This document shows positions 26,101 through 38,100 of a stretch of DNA of 64,000 nucleotides, in pieces. This DNA comes from Nymphaea colorata. Taxonomy: Eukaryota; Streptophyta; Magnoliopsida; Nymphaeales; Nymphaeaceae. Below the pieces are notes generated by a model. That model saw nothing but the letters and a program-made list of their open reading frames with translations, searched no databases and had not been told where the DNA came from. The stretch covers positions 3,339,500-3,403,499 of the forward strand of contig NC_045149.1 of NCBI RefSeq assembly GCF_008831285.2, in the 5' to 3' direction. Numbering within the stretch: the stretch's first letter is position 1; each line of letters begins with the position of its first letter. The position numbers and the translations under genes are program-made.

Positions 26101-29100
26101 GGAGATAGTGTGGCTCAAGAGTTTGTTGAAAGATATGAGAATTCATATTAAAAATCCTGTCAAGCTTTGTTGTGACAGCAAAAGTGCAATTTATATTGCT
26201 AGCAATCACACATTTCACGAAAGAACGAAGCATATAGAGATGGACTGTCATTATGTTCGTGAAGAATTCCTTCAGAAGAATATTGATCTCTCCTATGTTT
26301 CATTTGAATATCAACTAGGTGACTTCTTCACAAGGCTCTTGCGGCTGCCAGGTTTCAATTTCTCATTGGCAAACTTTCGGTGATCACACCGTAAGTTTAA
26401 GGGGGGCTGTTAGAATGTATGTATCCCTTCTATACATATACATATATGTATATACATTACATATATTAGTCATCCAATATGTGTCTTATATATATATATA
26501 TATATATATGTATTTTATAGGTTTGGGTACTTAAGATATTTATGTAATTTTTTACCTTCTTTATGTCTTTTTCTTTTCTGTATTTTTCCTCTTTTACCCC
26601 TGCCGCTTTCTACTTTTATCCAAAGGGGACTCAAGGGGAGACTGGTCCCAACGGCTAGAATTCTAGCCGTTGGAACTAGTCTCCAACGGCTAGCCTTCTC
26701 CTCTCTCTTGTTCTCTTCCTTATAAATAGTGTACATCCTCTAGTGTCTTATTATGGCTTTTTAGCCACTTCTTGTACTGTTTATTGGAATCAATATATGT
26801 TCTTTGTTTCTCTTGGGTGTGACCTCTTGAGTGTTACTTTGTTGTGTTGGAGGAAGCTTCCAGAGTCTTGTTTGGGCCTGATTTACTGGAACGCCTTGGA
26901 CATCTTCCTTTTGGAATATTGAAACAATTATTTCCTGATTTATGTTCCAGTTTGAACTTGTCTATGATATCTTGTGATGTATGTCAATTTGCTAAACATG
27001 TTAGGGCTTCGTACCCTCTTTCCACTAGTCGTGCCAATGAAGTTTTTTCTTTGATTCACTCTGATGTGTGGGGGCCTTCGGGAATTCATACCTGTTGAAA
27101 CAGTAAAAGCGAGAAAAACACGGATGTAACGTGGAAAACCCTCAACGAGAGGGAGAAAAAACCACGGGTGAGGAGGTCTGGTGCCCACTAACCGCCATAC
27201 TCTCTCTCTCTTAAAACTTCATTCACTTCAAAAATTAGGGTTACAAGTCTTTAAGTAAGGCCCAACAAGGGCTACAAGCTGGATCGGGTTTGGACCCAGA
27301 CCCGGTCCCAAGACCCATCTTTACATGCTTCAACACTCCCCCTCAAGTTGGGCATACATATCAAATATGCCCAACTTGGATACATTTCTATCAAAAGAAG
27401 TTGAAAATAAAACTTTAGTTAGAACATTAGCAGTTTGGTCCTCAGACTTCATGTAAGGTAAGATTAACTCTTTAACATCAATCCTCTCACGGATAAAGTG
27501 GCGATCAATCTCAACATGCTTTGTTCTGTCATGTAGTACATGGTTATTGGCTAGGTTGATTGCAGACTCGTTTTCACAGTACATCGTCATAGGTCCTTCA
27601 ATCTCTATCCCGATATCAGCTAGCAATATTTTCAGCCATAGTAACTCTGACACTTCCATAGCAATAGCTCTATACTCAGCCTCTGCACTAGATCGAGAAC
27701 ACACATCTTGTTTCTTGCTTCTACAGATAACAAGGTTTCCTCCCAAGTAGACACAGGTCCCTGAGGTAGACCTTCTAGTATCAGCACAACGTGCCCAGTC
27801 GGCATCGAAATACCCTTCGATCCCAACAGACTCTTGTTTCACATATAAGAGCCCCTTGCCAGGATTTCTCTTCAAATAGCACAATATTCTGTCCACAGCC
27901 TTCAAGTGAGCGTCAGTCGGGGCATGCATGAATTGACTCAGTACATTCACAGCAAAAGTGATATCTGGTCGACTGAGGGTAAGATAAATCAACTTCCCAA
28001 CAAGACGTTGATATCTTCCTTTGGCTTTTTCACAGAGCAACTCCCCATCTCTAAGGCTCAACTTGTGCCCAACATCAAGAGGAGTAGAAGCTGGTCTACA
28101 CCCTAGCTTACCGGTCTCCTCCAATAGATCTAGTGTGTATTTCCTTTGATTTAACACAAGGCCGGTACTGGACTTAGCAATCTCAATAGATAGTACCTCA
28201 GTTTACCAAGATCCTTGAGATCAAATTCGGCAGCCAGTAACACTTTTAGCTTTGTGATTTCATCATCATCATCACCTATAACAATCATGTCATCAACATA
28301 AAAAAGTAACAGAGTGACTTTCCCTTCTTTCCTCTTCACAAACAGAGTGTGGTCTTCATTCCCTTGATTGTAGCCATAATGTTACATTACTCGTCTGAGT
28401 CGTTCAAACCATGCTCTGGGCGATTGCTTGAGGCCATATAAAATCTTTTTTAGTTTACAACATTTTTCTGGTTCTTCATATCCTGGGGGCATACGCATAT
28501 ATACCTCCTCTTCGAGATCGCCATTGAAAAATGCATTCTTAACATCCAGTTGGTATATCCTCCACTCCTTCATCACAACTAGGGAAATAACAACTCTAAC
28601 TGTCTTTATTTTCGCAACTGGAGCAAAGGTCTCCAAGTAATCAATCCCATATTTCTGACTTGGCCACAAGTCTAGCTTTGTATCTTTCAACACTTCCATC
28701 TGGTTTGTATTTGATGGTGTAGACCCACTTGGATCCAACCAAGTGAGCTGCCTCAGGGATCTTTACAACTTCCCATGTCATGTTTCTTCTCAGGGCTTTC
28801 ATTTCTTCTTGCATCGCATCAGCCCACTTGGAATCACCTTGAGCTTCAGCAACAGTCCTGAGAATCACAGCCAAAGAAAGAGAAGATACAAAACACTTGT
28901 AATCCTTGAAGATATGAAATTACCAATAGGGTGTTGAGTACATGACCTGATACCCTTTCTAAGAGCAATGGGTAAATCTTCACTTTTAGCCTCTACCTGA
29001 GTACCTTCAACTGACTTGGGTCATCCGGGGAAGGAGTAGCATTAGGATTTGGAGTAGGATTTTTGTCACCAGAGGGCATCGCTTCATCAGTGGGTCATGC

Positions 29101-32100
29101 TGCAGGCGACTTTCGCCTAGAGTAAACCTGCCCAAATAAACGGTCATGTCCCTCTTTATCCACAGTTGAACATCCATCATCCTCATTGTGCTCTAGAGGG
29201 TTAGTAACCTCAATCTCTTCCTTCTTGTATTCCAAAAAATCTGGAAACTGAATCTCTTCATTGGGAGAATACTTTTCTCTCATTGTAGACCTCTCCTCCT
29301 GAAGAGAACTCTCACCAAAATATGAAGCATGTTCCAGGAAGGTGACATCTTTGGTAACATAGGCACGACCTGTGGAAGGGTCTCGACACTTATATTCTTT
29401 TTGAGTGGGGGAATAACCTAGAAAAACACCCTTAACCGACCTAGGATCAAGCTTTTTAATATTAGGACTGTGATTGTGAATAAAACTGTTAGAATATCTT
29501 GTAATAGGGAACCGGGTCCGGATATGGACCCGGTCCCATGGGCATGGATACCGAGGCTGGCTCGGTACCCTAGGCGGGCTCTCTACCTCTCTCTCTTATA
29601 ATCTCCACTTATTGTAAATCTGTTGATTAAGTGGAATTAATTTTCTCTCTCCTAGGGTTGCGGTTTTGCCCCTAAGTTAGAGCTTCTCCGTGGTTTTTCA
29701 CCTCTTCTTGAGGTTTTCCACATACATCGTGTGTTTCTTCTCTGTTTCTCTCTTCCGTTGCGTATTTCTACATGGTATCAGAGCCAGCGCATGTTGGATT
29801 TGCTCTGTGATCGTGTGTTTCTGCCGCTGCTGCTGTTTTTATTAGCCACCGCCGTCGTTTTTCCGCCACTGCTTCTCCTTGCGCCGCCGTCGTCTGTTCC
29901 AGCGTCATTCCAACGCCGTCGCCTGTTCCAGCGCCGCCTCTTGTCTGTCGTCTCTGGTACTGGTGCCGCGTCTCCTTGTGCTGGGTATTGCGTCTCTTTG
30001 GTGATTGTGATGGCAGAAGAGATGACTCCCAAGATAGATGTTGCCTTTGACACGGGCAGTAATACCAAGAGCGAGAACTTGCCTGTTCAAGTCACCTCTA
30101 TCCGGCTGAACAAAGACAACTATCTCTCTTGGTCTGCTGCCCTAGAAATCGGGATAACCAGCCGCAGTCGCCTGTCCTATATTACTGGGGAGAAACCTAC
30201 GCCTTCTAGAATGGATCCGCGATGGGCGACTTGGGCATTGGAAGATAGTCAAGTTAAAGTATGGATCATTAGTTCTGTGTCCGCTGATATTCAGCCTCTG
30301 ATCTTGCGTAAGTCGACTGCATATGACATGTGGACTGTGCTTGCGCGGATGTATGGCCGTAAGAAGAGAGTATTGCGTACGTACCAAATCAAACGTAGCA
30401 TCTACTCTCTTACACAGGGTGACTTGTCTGTAGCATCTTTCTTTGCAGCCCTGAAGATTAAATGGGAGGAACTAGACTACCATGTGAATGATGACTGGCA
30501 TTGTGGTTCTGATCATGGCTTGTACTGGGAAAAAGAATGGATGGACCGGACTTTTATTTTCCTTGGAGGCTTACGTGATGAATTTGAATCCATTAGGAGC
30601 CAAATTCTCAATTGTAACGAGATCCCTGGGATTGAGGAGGTGTATGCCCGGGTGGAATCTGAGGAACAACGTCGCCAAGTTATGCATATTAACTCTAACC
30701 ATGGGAGTTCCCCCTCAGCGTTTGTTAGCCGTGCCTCAGGGACTGGACAGCGTCCTGTTCGACGTTGTAGTCATTGTAACAAGTTGAGACATTCTGTGGA
30801 CTTCTGTTGGGATATTCATCCTGAGAAGAGACTTGTTCGTGGTCGTCCTCCTTCCAGTCGGTGGGGTCCTTCTGTGCCTGACTCTAGTCAGGGTAGTTCG
30901 TCAGTTCGTCAACTGTTGAAAAATCAAAGCTTTCCTCCGATCAAATAAAGGAATTGCAAGCTTATAACAGCCGGCTATCTACTACGCAAGAGGAAACTTT
31001 CACGTCCGAGGGAGCTAAGTTAGCTCAAGCTCTTGTTGCCACAAGCGATCAAGGTAATCCCTCACTTGGTGATTGGATTGTTGACAGTGGGGCTACGCAT
31101 CATATGACAGGGGATCCTAAGCTGTTTCAAGAATACAAATTATCCTCAGGGCAGCAACGCGTGTCTATGGCTGACGGGTCTTGTATTTCTGTGGCTGGAA
31201 AAGGGAGTTTGTCCTTGTTGAATAAATATCGTCTTCATAATGCTCTTCATGTTCCCAATATTCCTGTGAACTTGTTATCTGTCAGCAGTATTACCAAAGA
31301 ACTCAATTGTAATGTAATCTTTTCTGCTGATCATTGTTCCCTGCAGGACTTGGTGACGGGGAAGAAGATTGGGATTGGTTCGGTTATTGATGGACTCTAC
31401 AGACTGCCCGTGCAAGTTGCGTCTGCCTTGATTTCAGCCACTAGTGGACAGTTGTCAAGCGTGGAAGACATGTCTACCATTATGCGATGGCACGAGCGTC
31501 TTGGACATCTCCCATTCCAGTTGATCAAGAAGTTGTTTCCAAGGCTTTTTTCTTCTGTTTCTATTGACTCTTTCACATGTGAAGTTTGTCAGTTGGCTAA
31601 ACATGTCAGGGCTTCGTACCCCATTTCTTTCAATAAAACCACTCGTTCGTTTGCTTTGGCTCACTCTGATGTTTGGGGTCCTTCGGGAGTACCCACTTGT
31701 CGTGGTTTTCATTACTTTATGACTCTTATTGATGACTACTCCCGTTGTACGTTCGTGTACCTGTTGAAAGAACGTAGTGAAGTTCCTGTCATTGTCAAAA
31801 ATTTTGTTGCATTTGTTGAGACCCAATTTCAGACATCTGTTCAGGCTTTTCGCATTGATAATGCTCAAGAGTATGTCTCCCAATCCCTAAATGACTTCTT
31901 GAGGAGCAAGGGTATTGTTCATGAGACATCCTGTAGTTACACACCTCCCCAAAATGGCGTGGCTGAACGGAAAAATCGCCATTTATTAGATGTCACCCGG
32001 GCTATTATGTTTCATAGACACGTTCCTAAGCGCTACTGGGGTGATGCTCTTCTCACTAGTGCCCACCTTATTAATCGTATGCCTACTCGTGTGTTGAATG

Positions 32101-35100
32101 TTCGTTCCCCTTATTCTGTGCTCATGCCCACTCATAACCCTTGGCCTCTTACTCCTCGGGTGTTTGGGTGTATTTGTTTTGTCCATGACCACAGTCCTGC
32201 CCTCAAGAAGCTTGACCCTCAGTCTATCAAAGTTGTCTTCTTAGGGTATTCCTCCACTCAGAAGGGATACAAATGTATTGATCCTGTCACTTCCAAAATT
32301 TATGTCTCCCGGGATGTTACCTTTCATGAACATGAGGCGTACTTTCCTGTGAATCCTCTTCAGGGAGAGTGTATAGGCAACAGTGTAGAAGAGTATTCTT
32401 CAAACCAGCTGATTCAGTTTATGGATTTCTTAGACTACAAGGTTAGTCACAGTGTGGCAGACACAGTTAGAGGTGATAGAGACAGTCATGTGGAAGGGGG
32501 CTCTGGGGATGAACAGCCTACTGCCCGTGATCATTTGTTTGGCCAGGTGTACACCAGGAAGAAGAAAGATGTGTTTGAAGATGTTGATGCAACCAATCCC
32601 AATCCTATGAGTTCCCCGAATGAACCAAGTCCACTAAATGAAGATCTTCCCATAGCCTTACGCAAGGGAATCAGGTCATGTACTTCTCACCCCATTCAGA
32701 GATTTGTTTCATATGCAAAACTCAGCAAGAATTACAAATGCTTTATTACTTCCTTGTCTATGTCTGTGATTCCCAAGTGTGTGGAAGATGCTAAAGAGGA
32801 TCCTAAATGGCTACAGGCCATGACAGATGAGATGGATGCCTTGGCAAAGAACAACACTTGGTAAGTGGTTGATATTCCCAAGGGGACTCACTTAGTTGGT
32901 TCCAAGTGGGTGTTTAATGTGAAGTACAAACCTGATGGTACTGTGGAACGGTATAAGGCTCGTCTGGTGGCAAAGGGGTTCAGCCAAAAATATAGAATTG
33001 ATTATCTTGAGACCTTTGTTCCTGTTGCTAAACTGAAGACAGTGAGGGTCATCTTAGCACTAGCAGTGCAAAAGAAGTGGAGCATGGACCAGCTTGATGT
33101 CAAGAATGCATTCTTGAACGACCATCTAGAGGAAGATGTCTATATGAGCATGCCTCCTGGGTATGCCCAAAGTGGAAAATGTTGTCATCTCAAGAAAGCT
33201 TGTATGGACTAAAGCAATCTCCTAGAGCATGGTTTGAAAGACTGAGGGTAGTAATGAAGACTAATGGATACAAACAGGGAAACAGTGATCACACCCTATT
33301 CATTAAGCAGAGAAATGGTCTGGTGAGCCTTCTTCTTGCATATGTTGATGATATGATTGTCACAGGAGACGACGAAGAAGAGAAAAGGAAGATGAAGGAG
33401 AGGTTGGCTGCTGAATTTGATCTTAAAGATCTAGGTAAATTAAGATACTTTCTGGGAATAGAGATTGCTCGATCAGAGACAGGACTTGTTATGAGTCAAA
33501 AGAAGTACACTCTGGATCTTTTAAAGGAGACGAGTAAACTGGGATGCAGGCCCTTTCTAACCCCAATGGAGTCTGGTACAAAGATAAGTATCAAAACTGG
33601 TAATATCCTGGATGAGGAAGGAAAAGGACGATATCAGAAGCTGGTTGGTAAGCTTATTTATCTTACTCTTACTCGCCCTGATATTACTCATGCTGTAAAT
33701 GTGTTGAGTTAGTTTATGCACGCTCCTACTGATTGTCACTAGAAAAGTGCAGAAAGAGTGTTGGGGTACTTGAAGAATGACCCAGGGAAAGGGTTACTGT
33801 ATACTCAGCAGGACCAACTGAATATTGAAGGATACTCTGATGCTGATTGGGCAGGGTGCACAGATACTAGAAGGTCTACCACAGGGTACTGTATCTTCTT
33901 GGGGGGTAACCTGGTGGTATGGAGGAGTAAAAGGTAGGAAGTCTGCTCTAGATCCAGCGCTGAGGCCGAATACTGGGCAGTTGCTATGGGGGTTACAGAA
34001 ATGTTATGGCTAAAGATTCTTCTAGCAGATATTGGGGTTGAAATGAAAGAGAAGATGAAGATGTATTGTGACAACAAGTCTGCGATTAACCTAGCTGATA
34101 ATCCTGTTCTTCACGACAGAACCAAACATGTGGAGATAGATCGCCATTTCATACGAGAACGCATAGATTCAAAGGAATTGATCCTGCCTTATATGAAGTC
34201 TGAAGATCAAGTTGCAGATGTCTTAACTAAAGCCCTATGTACATCTCAATTTGAAAAGAATGTTAGCAAGCTTGGCATGTTCGACATGTATGCCAAGCTT
34301 GAGGGGGAGTGTTAGAATATCTTGTAATAGGGAACCGGGTCCGGATATGGACCCGGTCTCATGGGCACGGATATCGAGGCTGGCTCGGTACCCTAGGTGG
34401 GCTCTCTACCTCTCTCTCTTATAATCTCCACTTATTGTAAATCTGTTGATTAAGTGGAATTAATTTTCTCTCTCCTAGGGTTGCGGTTTTGCCCCTAGGT
34501 TAGAGCTTCTCCGTGGTTTTTCACCTCTTCTTGAGGTTTTCCAGGTACATCGTGTGTTTCTTCTCTGTTTCTCTCTTCCGTTGCGTATTTCTACAAAAAC
34601 AAACACATCCAAAAACTCTAGGTGGAAGAGAGAAAGGTTCACGACTCCCTGGTAACATAGAGTGAGGTGTCTGCCCATTCAACACACGACTAGGCATACA
34701 ATTAATTAGATAAGCACTGGTCAACACAACATCCCCCCAATATTTGTTTGGAACATGACGTTGAAAAAGAAGTGCCCGAGTCATATTCAGTAACTGGCGA
34801 TTCTTTCGTTCGGCAACTCTGTTTTGAGAAGTATAACTACAAGAAGTTTCATGAACAATTCCCTTTTTTCGAAAGAAGCTATCAACAGACTGACACGTAT
34901 ACTCACGAGCATTGTCAGACCGAAAGGTCTTAACAGATGCTCTATATTGGTTTCCACATAAGCAATGAAAGTCTCTATGACAGTAGGAACTTCACTACGA
35001 TCTTTCAGCAAATAAACAATGGTGTTACGATAATAATCATCTATAAAAGTGATAAAATACTGAAAACGATGACAAGAAGGAATTCTCGAAGGCCCCCACA

Positions 35101-38100
35101 CATCAGAGTGAATCATGGCAAACTCCTCGTTAGAACGATGGGTAGACACAGGGTATGAAGCTCTAACATGTTTGGCCAGGTGACAGACATCACAAGACAC
35201 CATAGTCATATCTAACCTGGAACACATATCAAGAAATAACTGTCTTAGAATTTCAAAAGGAAGGTGTCCAAGGCGCTCATGCCAACGTAGAATCGATTGA
35301 AGTGAGTCCTCTCTATTCTTCGTTGTTTTGCTGGCGGCTGTCATGAGGGCAGTAGCGGCACGCATAGTAAACGATATAGCCCTTCGGAAAACAAACCAAT
35401 TCCAATCCTCTTCCCTGTCACCAAGTCCTGCAGAACACAACGATCAGCCGAAAAAATAAGTTCACAATTCAACTCTTTTGTAATCTTGCTAACCGACAAG
35501 AGGTTCAAGGGAAGATGAGGAACATGTAGAGCATTATGGACTAAGAACTTGTTCAAAAGTGAGAGACTCCCTTTTCCAGCCACAGAAATAGAGGAACCAT
35601 CAACAAGAGACACCCGTTCCTTTCTTGACGAAAGCTTATACCCATGAAAGACCTTAGGATCGCCAGTCATGTGGTGGGTAGCACCGCTGTCAATAATCCA
35701 CTCCCCCATATGAGAATCCGCCACCACGTCGGGTTCGCCAAAGCAAAAAAGGCCTAACCAAGAAACAAGCACAAAGAAGGAACAACAAACGACAACCGGG
35801 AACAGCAAACAGGACGATGCTGGGTGGTGACGCAGGGAGCTGACAGATCAGTGCGATAGATCTCCACGGGCTTCATGGGCAAGAAGAGAATAGCGGCAAC
35901 CGGCACACACCAGACAACGACAAACAACAAGGGAGGCCTTGGGCAATAGCAATGGAGCACAAAATGGCGGGCGACGATGAGCGCAAAGCGATGGACGACG
36001 CTAGGCGCTGACAAATGCTGAGCAACGGGGACTTAGGGCGACTGCAGAGAAGGTGGAGCTGGGCTGCACTGGCGATGGAGCACGACGGGCGTGAGCTGGG
36101 CAACGATGCTGGGCTGCAGCCATAAACCAGCAGCAAGAGCAGCCGGAATTGGCAGCAACAATGGAAGCGGCGGCGGCAGCAGCAGCAGCGGTGGCAGTCG
36201 AATAAGAGTAGCGAGAGATGGAAAGGTCAGGGCCGGAACTTCACGGCTGGCAAAAATTTTCACAAACTAGTCACGACTCTGATACCATGTAGAAACAGTT
36301 AAAGCGAGGAACACAGATGTAACGTGGAAAACCCTCAACGAGAGGGAGAAAAAAGCACAAGTGAGGAGGTCTGGTGCCCACTAGCCGCCAGACTCTCTCT
36401 CTCTCTTAAAACTTCATTCACTTCAGAAATTAAGGTTACAAGTCTTTAAGTAAGGCCCAACAAGGGCTACAAGCTGGATCGGGTCTGGACCCAGACCCGG
36501 TCCCAAGACCCATCTTTACACGCTTCAACAATACCCGCCAAGGTTTTCAATACTTTATAACTTTTATTGATGATTTCTTTAGGAGCACCTTTGTATACTT
36601 GTTGAAAGACCGTAGTGAAGTACCTCATGTCATACAGACCTTCATTCTTCTTGTGGACATCCAATATGGCGTATCTGTTAAGACCTTCTGTTTGATAATG
36701 CTCGTGAGTATGTGTGTCAATCTATTGAAGATTTCTTTCGAAAAAAGGTACTCAATGTCACCACCAGGGCTCTCTTGTTTCAAAGGAATCTTCCTAAACA
36801 CTATTGGGGTGATGCTGTTCTCACTAGTGCATATCTGATCAATCGTATGCCCAGTCGTGTGCTAAATGGGCAGACTCTCCACTCTATGCTTCCAAGGAGT
36901 CGTCAACCCTTTCTCCTTCCACCTCGTGTCTTTGGTTGTGTTTGCTTTGTTCATGATCGCAGTCCTCATGTTAAAAAACTTGATCCAAGGTCAATTAAGG
37001 GTGTTTTTGTTGGGTATTTCTCTACTCAAAAGGGGTACAAGTGTCTTGATCCTACCACTGGTCGAGTTTATGTCACCAAGGATGTCACCTTCGTGGAACA
37101 TGTCCCTTACTTTGGTGAGAATCCTCTTCAGAGGGAGAAGTCTGTGTCAAGGGAAAAGTATTCTCAGAGTCAAGAGATTCAGTTTACAGATTTTTTGGAT
37201 TACAAGTGGGAAGAAACAGTTGTAGATGAGCTTGAGCATGAGAAGGAAGATGAAGGGTGCTCTATTGGGACTGAGAAGGAAGATGAAGGGTGCTCTATTG
37301 GGATTGAGAATGAACGTAATAACTTGTTTGGACAGGTTTACTCTAGGCGAAGGGTTCGTACAGATGAGGTGACTAGTGGTGAGAATTTCACTTTCAATCC
37401 CAATGTTATTCCTTCCCTGGATGACCCAAGTCGTGCTGGGGAGATTCAGACTGAAGCTGAAAATGAAGTGCTTCTCATTGCCCTAAGAAAGGGTGTCAGG
37501 TCATGTACTCAACACCCGATTGGTAACTTCGTATCTTACTCTAGACTGAGCAAAGGTTACAAATGTTTTGTATCATCTCTTTCTTTGGTTGTGATTCCCA
37601 GGACTGTTACTGAGGCTCAGAGTGATCCCAAGTGGACTCATGTAATGCAAGAAGAGATGGAAGCCTTGGGCAGAAACAGGACATGGGAAGTTGTAAAGAT
37701 CTCTGAGGCGACTCATCTAGTTGGATCCAAGTGGGTCTACACCATTAAGTACAAACCAGATGGAAGTGTTGAGAGGTACAAAGCTCGCCTGGTTGCCAAG
37801 GGGTTTAGTCAGAAATATGGGATTGATTATTTGAAGACTTTTGCTCCGGTTGCGAAGATGAAGACAGTTAGAGTTATTATTTCTTTAGCTGTGATGAATG
37901 AGTGGAGGATGTACCAACTTGACGTTAAAAATGTCTTTCTTAATGGTGACCTTGAAGAGGAGGTGTATATGTGTATGCCCCCAGGATATGAGGAATCGGG
38001 AAAATGCTGTAAACTGAAGAAAGCTTTATATGGGCTCAAGCAATCACCCTGAGCATGGTTTGAACGTCTTAGATTTGTGATGAGACAATATGTCTACAAT

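Larger units (their letters stand above)
22311..26887 (+). mobile_element. Ty1/copia element B, nested in A
   Basis: The LTRs are 22311-22834 (524 bp) and 26408-26887 (480 bp), starting TGTTAGAATGTATGTATCCC. The right copy has lost about 24 bp near its end and differs in TA-repeat length. The flanking duplication is AGAAC (22306-22310) against GGAAC (26888-26892), one mismatch. Element A's integrase region resumes exactly after it. The internal part is only 3.6 kb because a block from the integrase C-terminus to the RT N-terminus is missing. It belongs to a different copia family from A, C, D and I. Confidence 0.92.
29487..34595 (+). mobile_element. Ty1/copia element D, nested in C
   Basis: This 5,109-bp element has two 286-bp LTRs (29487-29772, 34310-34595) and the perfect duplication AAAAC (29482-29486, 34596-34600). 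The LTRs differ at about 7 sites by eye (2 to 3 percent), consistent with a late insertion. It holds a complete copia layout: leader, gag, protease, integrase, RT, RNase H and polypurine tract. It is inactivated by a frame change at the gag-protease junction, a TAA at 32862, a one-base loss near 33200 and later stops. It lies in sense with ETFB and antisense to its host element C. Confidence 0.96.
27093..36530 (-). mobile_element. Ty1/copia element C, antisense, nested in A and split by D
   Basis: The LTRs at 27093-27335 and 36288-36530 are each 243 bp. The perfect duplication ATACC lies at 27088-27092 and 36531-36535. On the minus strand the PBS TGGTATCAGAG follows the right-hand LTR, so the element runs right to left. 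Its own length is 4,324 bp in two pieces (36530-34601 and 29486-27093). It lacks recognisable gag, since the leader runs almost directly into protease. The LTRs differ at about 13 sites by eye. Pol closely resembles that of A and I. Confidence 0.94.
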
